A DNA stretch of 64,000 bases from Epiperipatus broadwayi. Its lineage: Eukaryota; Onychophora; Udeonychophora; Euonychophora; Peripatidae. Each line of letters starts with the position of its first letter. Positions within the stretch are counted from its first letter, which is position 1. The translations under genes and the position numbers were made by a program. The DNA lies in the NCBI GenBank assembly GCA_028023455.1, contig JAQFVV010000022.1:7211100-7275099 (forward strand), given 5' to 3'. The notes under the pieces were generated by a model. It did not search any database. It was not told the origin of the DNA and saw only the letters and a program-made list of their open reading frames with translations. This document shows, one piece after another, positions 43,772 through 52,970 of the stretch.

Positions 43772-46749
43772 ATGAGTATGTCTACAGAAATCATTACGTT
43801 TGGTGTTGAGACCTTAGTTAAGAATAACTTTGGTGTCTTGCCCGGCAGGAGTGGACATGAGGCTACTCAGGTCGTCAACCTGCGAAATCCTCATAAATAT
43901 AATTCATTGAGAGGGGATACACTGAGAATTGGAACGTGGAATGTTAGATCTTTGAGGAAAAGTGGGAAATTGGAGAATTTGAAAAGAGAGTTGAATTTGA
44001 ATAATATTGATGTAATGGGATTAAGTGAAGTGAGGTGGGAGGGATGTGGAGAAGTAAGTAGTGGAGATGTAAAGTTGTTTTATTCAGGTGGTGATAGATC
44101 AATTAATGGAGTTGGCATTGCTGTGAGGAAGAAAATATGGAATAGTGTGGCAAAGGTTGATGGTATTAATGATAGACTGATGGTGATGAGAACGTGTGCT
44201 CTTCCGATCTTTGGTAATTGTACAAGTTTATATGCCAACTAGTACTCATGATGATAGTGAAATTGATGAAATGTATGAGAAGATAGAAGAAAGTATTCAA
44301 TGTGAAGGAAAAAATGCATGTATATTGCTATTGGGGGATTGGAATGCTGTTGTGGGGAAAGGTAGGGAAGAGAAAATTGTTGGAAATTATGGTATTGGGA
44401 AAAGAAATGAAAGGGGTAGTCGACTTGTACAATTTTGTAAAGAGAATGGGTTTGTCATTTCAAATACTTGCTTTAAAAATCATATTAGAAGATTGTATAC
44501 ATGGAAAGCTCCAGGTAACAAAGAACGTTATCAAATTGATTATATACTGATTCAGAATAGATATAAGAATGCTGTTAAGGGTTCACATGCTTTGCCAGGT
44601 GCTGATATAGATTCGGATCATAATTTGGTGATGGCTAAATTAAAGTTAAGTTTAAAAAGAATTAAAAGAGGGAAAAGATACACAAGATGGGACTTGGATA
44701 AATTGAGACAAATGGAAAAAGGAAAATTTGGTTTAATATGTGAGGGTGAATTTAAAAGAATTGTTCAGGATGGGAACTATATTAATGGCTCTGATGAGTG
44801 TTGGAATAGAATTAAAGAGGGATTCTTGAAAATAGCAAAAAATGAAATAGGTATTATTCGTGCGAGAAAAGCTAAAAGACCTTGGATAACTGAAGGTATG
44901 TTGGAAAAGATGGAAGTGCGGAGAAGGTGGAAGAATATAAATACATGAGGAAGGGCAAAAGGACTATAGGAAATTTAATAATGAATTAAGAAGAGAAACA
45001 GATTTAGCAAAAGAAAAGTGGTTGGAGCAAGAATGTAAAGAGATAGAAAGGTTTCAACAGATGAAAAGATATGATCTAGCATTTGATAGAATACAAAGTA
45101 TTTCTTGGGAGAAAAAGACATGGGTAGCAAGTGAGATTGCGGATAAGAATGGAAGAAGGTTAACCGATAGTAATGATATATTAAAAAGATGGGAAGAATA
45201 TATTCGGTATCTGTTTAGTAGAGGAAATAATTTAATTAGTTATGAACTTGAAAATGAAGAAGATGTTGCAATGGATGATAGAGGTATGGACATACTGCCA
45301 GATGAAGTAAGAAAGGCAATCGCACAAATGAAGAATGGTAAGGCTATTGGATTTGATGCAGTACCTATAGAATTTTTGAGAGAAATGGGAGAATTTACTA
45401 TGAAGGAAATAGTTGGACTTTGCAATTTGATATATAATAGTGGAGTTTGGCCTGAAGATTTTTTAAGAACTATAGTGATTCCAATTGCTAAAAAGAAGAA
45501 AGCTGTTAAATGTGAAGAGTATAGGACAATAAGTGTATTGTCTCATGTTTCTAAGGTGTTATTGAGGATTTTAACTCAAAGGATTTATGGGAAGGTTGAC
45601 TATTATATTGCTGAAGAACAGTTTGGTTTTCGGAAAGGGAAAAGCACGAGAGATGCTATTGGTATTGTTAGGACAATTGCAGAAAGATATATGGAAAGAG
45701 ATAAAGGAATTGGTATATGTTTTGTAGATTTAGAAAAGGCATTTGATAGAGTAAGCTGGAATAAACTGATGTCTATCTTAAGAGATAAAGGAGTATTCTG
45801 GAAAGAAAGACGATTGATATGGAATATGTATAATGGGCAAAGAATAAGAGTTAGATTTGGATGTAATGAGACGGATGAAGTGAATATAGAAAGTGGAGTT
45901 AGGCAAGGATGTAGTATGTCACCTGTTTTGTTTAATATTTATTTAGAAGATATGATAAATAATTATTTGGACTGTGGAGGAGCAAATGTTGGAGGGAGAG
46001 TAATAAAGTGTATAAGATTTGCAGATGATATGGCTCTTATTGCTGAGGAAGAAAAGGATCTTCAGAATATGTTGAATAAATTGGAAGAAGGATGTATGGC
46101 ATATGGAATGAAGATTAATATTGAAAAGACTAAGTGTTTATGGATAGGGAGAGATGCAAAAAGACTGCAAATTGGAATCCATGATGACATGGTGCAGCAG
46201 GTGAAGGGATTTAGATATTTGGGTTGTTGGTTGAGTGAGGATGGAAGAAGTGAAGATGAAGTTAAAAGAAGAAGAGCATTGGCAAAGGTGACATTTGTAA
46301 AAAGAAAGAAGATATTCTGTGGACCTATGGAAAGAGAATTAAGGAAAAGATTAATTAAATGTTATGTGTGGAGTGTATTAATGTATGGTTGTGAGACATG
46401 GACATTGAGTAATAGAATTAAAAAACGACTGGAAGCTTTTGAGATGTGGATATGGAGAAAAATGGAAAAAATCAGTTGGGTGAATAAAATAACAAATGAA
46501 GAAGTTTTGAAAAGAGTTAATGAGGAAAGAAGATTGATTGAAAGTATCAAAGAGAGAAAGAGAAACTGGATTGGACATATACTAAGAAAAGATTATAGTT
46601 TAATGAAAGATGTTTTGGAAGGTATGGTGAGTGGAAATAAAAAGATAGGACGGAAGAGATTGACATTATTGGATGATATACGAGATGGAAGGGGTTATGT
46701 GGAATTGAGGAAGTGGGCAAGGAAGAGAATGGAATGGAAGAATGGATGA
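43772..46749 (+). pseudogene. LINE polyprotein: APE endonuclease, reverse transcriptase and C-terminal domain, broken twice
   Basis: From ATG 43772 the endonuclease starts near residue 50 with LRIGTWNVRSLRKSGKL, then MGLSEVRWEGCGEV, and after a break LLLGDWNAVVGKG, YQIDYILIQNRYKN and DIDSDHNLVMAKL, all catalytic landmarks of APE-type LINE nucleases. The RT follows: EEQFGFRKGKSTRDAI, CFVDLEKAFDRVSWNKL, SGVRQGCSMSPVLFNIYLED, IRFADDMALIAEEE (intact FADD), INIEKTKCLWIG and FRYLGCWLSEDGRS. The tail includes LMYGCETWTLSNR and RKRNWIGHILRKDYSLMKDV. It is broken at 44192-44210 by a sequence identical to an Illumina adapter, and again near 44946, where one extra base shifts the frame (TGA follows NINT). 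Otherwise the RT frame 45022-46749 is uninterrupted, indicating a young copy. Clade is probably RTE-like; this is inferred from motif style only. Confidence 0.88.
44192..44210 (+). other. Embedded Illumina adapter sequence (probable assembly artefact)
   Basis: Bases 44192-44210 read ACGTGTGCTCTTCCGATCT, identical to the last 19 bases of the Illumina index/read-2 adapter. It sits where the LINE endonuclease changes frame, between NDRLMVMR and LVIVQVYMPTS; the intervening residues TCALPI and, in the other frame, LFRS are the usual translations of this adapter. The adapter therefore replaces a few native codons. It most likely reflects untrimmed reads used to close a gap inside a repeat. Confidence 0.93.
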
Positions 46750-47084
46750 ACTGATGTAGTGACTACTCTCTGGACCTGTCTATTGGACAGACTACTATTG
46801 ATGATGATTAGTAAATAACGTATATTCTATAATAAAACAAAGATTTTCTTGGGCAACAGATGTAAAAATTTTTTTGGTTTTTCCTTGTACTGGCCTTTTA
46901 AAATTAGATCTTATTTACTTTCATCTGGGAATTTCATTAACATGCTGTTTTAAATAATTGTTGCAATAACTGTAGGGTCATTAAGGTTTGATTACTGAAT
47001 AACAGTGGTATTAATTGTAATGTGAAAATAAAGTATTATGTGACTTCTGCTTATTTTAGTTGCTGGTCTAATATTAGATCTATA

Positions 47085-47241
47085 AACACAGAGGCAAAAC
47101 TCTCCACACTAGTGCCACTAAGTGCAAGCCAGTGTAATCCATGGATGCAAAATTAGTGCATAAAATCCCTATCTTGCATCCATGGATTACTCTGACTTGC
47201 ACTGAGTGGCGCTACTGTGTTGACAGTTTTGCCTCTGTGTT
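47085..47241. mobile_element. Hairpin MITE, about 157 bp
   Basis: Terminal arms ACACAGAGGCAAAACT and AGTTTTGCCTCTGTGT are perfect complements. The pairing continues inward: GTGCCACTAAGTGCAAG / CTTGCACTGAGTGGCGC, and TAATCCATGGATGCAA / TTGCATCCATGGATTA. Nearly the whole element folds on itself. The flanks are TA-rich, so the exact target duplication is unclear. It lies 410 bp upstream of an HSPA13 exon. Confidence 0.82.
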
Positions 47242-47651
47242 AAACAGCTTGTGTAAGCATAAAGGATTAGACCTATATAACTATGCAAACATATTTGCCT
47301 GAGTTAACAACTTTATGGTGTTACAATCTCAAATTATTAGCTTAGGTAAGATAAAAGAAATAAAGGTAGTTCTTGGATGTATAAGTGCGAAGCCATTGGT
47401 CTTCATTGATGAAGATTAACAACTAGAAACTCATGTGGAATTTGAATATGGCACTTTTATTTAATGTCCATCGATTATAAAATATTAGAATAGAGTAAGT
47501 AGAATTATTGCTTCTAATGCATTTATACGGTAGATGTATATGTAGTCCTACTATAACTATTATTTGCCATTTTGAATATATTTCATTTTATTTGTTCTTA
47601 TTTAGAATTATATCAAAAATTGTAATATGTGTATTAATTTATATGTTTCAG

Positions 47652-47822
47652 GTGTTGAAGTACTTAGGATAATTAACGAACCTACTGCAGCTGCATTAGC
47701 TTATGGACTACATAAGAAAGAAGGAGTTGATTATATTATTGTGATTGATCTTGGAGGAGGCACATTAGATGTATCTCTTTTGAAAGTCCAGGGTGGAATG
47801 TTTCTTACTCAAGCCATGGCAG
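47652..47822 (+). CDS. HSPA13: HSPA13 coding exon: connect-1 and second phosphate-binding motif
   Basis: The acceptor AG lies at 47650-47651; the first two bases complete the Gly codon begun at 38494. The exon encodes [20 protein letters not shown], then [20 protein letters not shown] and [18 protein letters not shown], ending one base into a codon before donor [22 protein letters not shown] is the Hsp70 phosphate-2 signature, and GGMFLT-AM-G is specific to HSPA13 relative to other Hsp70s (which have GIFEVK-TAGDT). The next exon should open with a Gly/Asn then a NKLGGQDFN-like sequence; I did not find it in the remaining 16 kb. Confidence 0.94.
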
Positions 47823-48900
47823 GTAAAAAAAAAATATATATATAGCAAATTTTGCATAAAATAATTTTGAATAGCATGATTTTGGAAACTGTGTTTTTAT
47901 TTTTATATAAAATTACTTAACATAGTCTTTTCTGCATAGTAGCAACTGCTGAAAGGATGTTTATATTGTCACATAAATATTTATTTTTTTCTTTATTTGT
48001 ATATGTGACCTGCATTTTGACCATGACTGTTAATGATGATGATTTAAATTAATTTTTTTTTTTTTACTTTTACTGCACTTCAATATTGTATAGTGTTGAT
48101 ATAATTTGAACTTATATATTAACTGATTATTTATTTTATCTTGAATATTTATAGCATTCTCTATTTTTATTATTCACCAGTTCTTTTTTTTATATGTATG
48201 TTATTATAAAAAAAATATATGACAGAAATAATGGTAATTAGAAGGTGAACAATATTAGTATAATGTAGCCATATTTGGGGGGGGAGCAGATATGATCATA
48301 TGCTGTTCAATAGGACAGGTTTACATTTCAATTCTATTCAGTTGATTGATTTGAGTTTTGTACTTTTACTTTTCTGAGGTGGAAACTTTATCTCCCCCTC
48401 TTTCTTTTAGCTCTGAGACATCTCTGTACTATTTCCCTAAGGGTTTAAAAAGTTACTCAGCTCATATTCAAAAATGAAGATAACTAATTAATAGCAAAGG
48501 TAGAAAAAATATAAATATATTTCAGTCAGAACTTAAATTAAAAATCAAAAATATATAAAAAAAGATAAGATTTAAGTTTAAGAGTTGAACATTTTAATAA
48601 GATTTTCAGATGAACTATTTATTAATATTATAGCAGAGCCACTGAAGATTATGAAATAGTCAATTATATGAAAAACATTAAAGCGAAATATGAGAAAGAG
48701 AAATAATAATTCAGAAAATTGTAGTGAAGCAATAGATAGCAAAGTGCAATCTATATAAAGAAAATAGTCAAGAAGAATAGATTAAAATGACTGTAAATCA
48801 ATATAGAGATTTTAAAAAATATCATAGGAAATACATATATGTAAAATGTATAAACTGATAAGAAGTATGAACAGAAAATAGCCATCAAAATAGAAGTCAT
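47823..48900. other. Intron after exon 47652-47822: AT-rich, nothing recognised
   Basis: Simple AT-rich sequence with T runs (48052-48064) and a G run (48278-48286). No conserved coding stretch was found. Confidence 0.45.
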
Positions 48901-49528
48901 TGAAAGTTAAATTGAAATGCAGGATCCTATTCTGAATTATATGAAGCAGACTTTAATGAAAAAATATCAGAAAATTAATAAAACTTGTTGTTCTCATTGC
49001 ATAATAATGGTTTCATTTTAATGGAAAAAGTTTAAAGATCTTGGTAAACTGAAAAAAAAAATCTTGGTGAAGCTGGATGGTCAAATATAGATGAGATTGT
49101 TTATTTTAGGAAATTTAAACTCTATGTAAAGAATGGAAAAAACTTACCACTAGAATTGTTTCTTATAAATGGAAGTAAAGAGGAATGGAATATTACAGAT
49201 TTGCATTAATAAATATTTTAAATGAAATCTTAACAAATATGTTAAATAAAAGATCGTAACAAGTGGAACACAAGCCAAGAGATCTATGCACAAATATTAT
49301 CATTTCACTTCATTGCAGAAAAAACGGAAATAATTTTATTTATGAATGTATGTGTTTTGCTGATAACATAATAGTACAACATTTAAACTCATATAGAAAA
49401 GATATAAATTAATTTGTCTTGTAATGAACATGTATGTAAACTAATTACTATGAAAATCTGCAAAAAATTTTAAATTTGGAAAGGTACATGATAAAAAGAT
49501 CAAATTTTACAAAACATATTCTTATATA

Positions 49529-50799
49529 CACCTGGGTCTCGTTTTACGCGGATTTATTTAATGCGATTTTGAAGTTCTGTCATTCATGTTTCTTCGGAAG
49601 TCAAACTCCAATAATGCTCTACACGCACTTACGTCATACTGAAAGTAATAGCACATTATTGGAATTCGACTTTCATCTTAATAATTTCAATATTTTTAGT
49701 GCTTTATAATAGTAAGATTTTATGCAATAATGAAATTAAAATCATGATTTCCACATTTTATGTACACACATTAAATTTTACAAGATTATAATGTAAATTT
49801 GTTCAAACATTGTGCGTGTTAATTTTGCTTTTTAAAAAAGAACGTAATCAATTATTAATCATTTAGGGTCCACAAGTTTATTTTTAAAAGGTGAGTAATA
49901 GCAGTGGGCACAGTTAAATTTGACAATTAAAAATTAAAATCTGATTTTTAATTGTAATTAACAATTTAAAAATTACTTAAGACGACCTGAAATTAATGTG
50001 ATGTGAAATGAAATTTGATTTTTAAATGGAATTAAAAATTAAAAAATTAAAGACAAAAATAAGAATTTAATTTTTAGTTGTTAGTTTTAATTAAATTTTT
50101 CCCAGCAGTGTAGAAAAAGATAATGAAACAGAAGTGGAACCTGTTCCTTTCACTGCAAAAATGATTCGAGAAGGTCTTCAACTTTCTAATCAGTTGGCAA
50201 ATTATTTTCTTATTAATGTCACTAATCACGAACGTGCTCTTAAATTCCAATGAGAGCTAAATGGTTGCATGTCTGGACATCGCGAGTTTCATAAACAATT
50301 AATAAAATCGTCTCAAAGATTAATTACTAATTACGTTGTCACCAGAAAACCATTAACACAACATGAGAGTGAAGTTGGTGCTAGTTGTATTTCCTCTTGT
50401 GAAGAATCTGATTTTTTACCAGTTTGCAAACGAACCTGTTTATCGGCAAATAGCGATAATAATTAAAACGTGTATAAAAAAATGTATTTTACTGTACTGT
50501 AAATTATGCATAAAAATATATTGTTTTGAATAAAATTAAATATTATAGCTAAAAAAAGTTTATCTTGTATCAATTTTTTTCAAATTTGAAATTTTTTATT
50601 AGTCATATTGTATTTCCTTATTTTTTTTTTGCGCGAATTTTAAAGTAATTTTATGTTGGTGCTTTGCTTTTATGTGATTTTTGAAAAATCACAGTCCGTA
50701 TCCCCCCTTTTTCAAGGTAAGTTACGTCTATTTTTGTGCGATTTCTTTTGCGCGTGTTTTCTGAGGAACCTATCTATTGCGTAAAACGAGACCCAGGTG
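49529..50799 (+). mobile_element. Tigger/pogo-derived transposon, copy 3, with both ends intact
   Basis: This 1271-bp element starts CACCTGGGTCTCGTTTTACG, with the exact complement at the right end (the match extends one base further), and has TA target duplications at 49527-49528 and 50800-50801. Near the left end comes CGGATTTATTTAATGCGA, and near the right end a GCGTGTTTTCTGAGGAACC segment. Long TIRs beginning C-C---G--CTCGTTTTACGC are typical of the Tigger branch of pogo. The interior keeps only the C-terminal portion of a transposase, so it is an internally deleted, non-autonomous family member. It is the longest of the three copies in the window. Confidence 0.9.
50104..50466 (+). pseudogene. 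C-terminal remnant of a Tigger-type (CENP-B/TIGD-like) transposase
   Basis: The frame from 50104 reads SSVEKDNETEVEPVPFTAKM, IREGLQLSNQLANYFLIN and HERALKFQ, then a TGA stop in place of an Arg codon at about 50252, then ELNGCMSGHREFHKQLIKSS, LITNYV and an acidic/Ser-rich tail. Acidic patch, then FT---I--GL-L---LA..., then ER-LKF-REL---M--YRE is the C-terminal layout of Tigger transposases and of TIGD proteins. The DDE domain and DNA-binding domains are absent. The remnant cannot transpose anything; it marks the ancestry of the family. Confidence 0.72.
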
Positions 50800-52139
50800 T
50801 ATTTTAGAAGAAGAAATGTTTGTTCAAAAGAAGTGATCAAAAGAACATCAGAAAATTACTGGAATCAACATTGATTATAATTAGGAAAGAAAAAATGCAT
50901 TACACAAAAATCAAGACCAACTCAGATACAGTAAATGGATACAAAAAATAAAAATTATCAAAACTGTTGGAAGTGGGATAATGTAGAAAGTTTTGAATAC
51001 TTTGAAAATAAAGTTATTAGGGATTTAAATTGCTAAAAGGATGTAAAACTAAGATATTTAGCCAGAACTAAAAGATATTTGCAGATCATAGATAAGATTT
51101 TGAAGAGCAAAACAATACAAAGAATATTTAATGTACTGGATACATACATTAATTATTAATATTATATGAAAGATGATAATAAAAGATTCAATGAAAAGAA
51201 TTTTATCATTTGAAAAGTATAAATTAAAAGAAAATTATTGAGAATTGACTTTTTTGCAGAATTTTCCAATGAACCAAAAATTTATTACCTCATCTGAAAG
51301 ATTTCTGTTTTTAAAATTTGTTATCCTTCTGGCCATTCTTTGAGATTTTTAAATTTTATTGGCTAAAGTATATGAGAAGTTCAGCAACAATTAAAACTTT
51401 ACAAAAGTTTTTTATTTTGAGAAAACAAAAATTTTTAATAATAAAACTAGTAGCTAGATGAAATTGAAAGACTTTGCAAAGATGTTGCATATGCTGAGAT
51501 ATTATAACATCTCGATCCTTCAAGATATCTCATATTCAGTTATTTTGCAGTGATTATTAGTTTTATTATTATGTGTCAACAGTTCGACAAAGGCTTTTGG
51601 AAATTTTATGAGTAATATTTTTCCAGAATGTCCTGCTCAGAAATTTATTTGTCATTGATGACAGTATTATTACAGTAAAGATCTCCCTTTTTTCATTTAC
51701 CATCAATATTTCTAGCATTGTGTACTTTTATAAATTTTAGATTTTGTCTCACTATATAATCAAAATAGGATGTTTCAATATAATTATTTGTGTTTCGGTG
51801 AGAGTTTAGGCTTTAGATGTAATTTGATCAATTATCTAATTATTATTCTTTTGCTGTTTATAAGATTCTTGAAAGTTTATTAGAACCACAATTTGAAAGC
51901 ATCAATACTTTTTCTATTGTTTTTCTTCAATATTGAATTAGTTTCATATCCTTAAAGAGAATAAAGAAAAATCATAATTTAATTCTAATCATTCGTTTTA
52001 AAAGATATAATCTCACATCTAAAAATCTTCCAGATTTTTTATGGTGATTATGAATGTCATGACTACTGAATCTTTGTTATTGATAAATAATCCAAGGAGA
52101 CAAAAACTGTAATCATTAAAATATTTTTATTATCAATTT

Positions 52140-52970
52140 TGAATTAATTATTGATATTCTTTGCTTTCATTATATTTAGCTGTTGCCCATCTTTTTATTC
52201 CATTGTTTAACTTTTCCAATTAATTTGTCAGCCATAATTGTAGTATCATTAGCATACATTCTTCCACCAATCCTTAATCCATAGTTGTCTTGGTCTAATC
52301 TAACTTTCCTCATTGCATGTTAATGAATAAGTTGAATAAGTAAACTGGCAATATGCAGTATTTTCCTTTATCAAGGTGAAAATAGCTATCCAATTTTAAC
52401 TACAGCTTCTAATCTCATATAGATAATCACCATATGAATAATGATATGGTCTAAAACACTTTTGTTTAAGAGTATCTACAATTTAATGTGATCAACTGAA
52501 TCAATTATCTTGTAATCAATGAAAGCTTACATAGATTTTTTTTTTAAATACTCCCTGATGTTTTCAATTATTCCAAAAATGTCTGTATAGATGTCTCTCA
52601 TATTTCACATTTTCTTGAAACCAGCATTTTTTTTTTTTTGTCCAGTATAAGGATTTAATCAGTGCAGAATAATTTTTCTAAATTATTCACATGTGAATTA
52701 AGAAATATTACAAACTCTTAGAAGATTTCTTTCTTTGATATAGGAATATAAACTGATTACTTCCTAATATTAGGCCATTGAATAATTTTTCAGATTAATT
52801 ATCATAATTTAGTGAGTACTTTTAATGATATTTTTTCACTTTTCATATAGACCATTAATTCTAATAACTTTAGCGTTTGGCAATGATATCAAAGCTAATC
52901 TTATTTCATCTTTCATTATTAAATGTTTAGTTGATGTTGGGTATTTCATAAAACTGTTGATTGATATCTT
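52140..52970 (-). pseudogene. Decayed LINE reverse transcriptase
   Basis: On the minus strand, fragments occur in RT order: a segment resembling A-LPNAKVIRINGLYEK near 52880; NAGFKKM-NMRDIYTDIFGI near 52620-52560 (equivalent to QAGFRKGRGTRDQIF); AFIDYKIIDSVDHIKL near 52520 (equivalent to DYKKAFDSVDH); and LRIGGRMYANDTTIMADKLI near 52280-52220 (equivalent to I-GRRI--LRYADDTTLMAE, with one catalytic Asp changed to Asn). Several frameshifts and stops are present. It is a different LINE lineage from the 43.3-kb element, judged by the YADDTT box. Confidence 0.7.

Larger units (their letters stand above)
43332..46805 (+). mobile_element. Nearly full-length APE-type LINE (RTE-like, endonuclease plus RT)
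   Basis: A 3.47-kb element with higher G+C than its surroundings. Its 5' UTR begins near GGCATGGGTCCCATGCCACC, contains CCCCAGGTTGCGGATAGGGG, and ends with GGCAACGGGAAACCACTTTG just before the ORF. The ORF covers 43772-46749. The 3' UTR is about 50 bp, ending in a GATGATGATTA tail. A candidate target duplication is TTAGTAATAA upstream (about 43319-43329) and TTAGTAAATAA downstream (about 46808), differing by one base. It is a single-ORF layout with endonuclease then RT. A related, more decayed copy lies on the minus strand at 59960-61230. Confidence 0.85.
48900..51300 (+). pseudogene. Decayed LINE RT, split by a Tigger-like insertion
   Basis: The plus strand at 49350-49375 reads CFADNIIVQHLNS, an RT catalytic box with the second Asp changed to Asn, in LINE context. 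Sequence upstream (to about 48900) and downstream of the insertion (50802-51300, Lys-rich fragments such as YNERKNALHKNQDQ) is compatible with the rest of a LINE but heavily eroded. The 49529-50799 transposon separates the two halves. Boundaries and family are uncertain. Confidence 0.45.
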
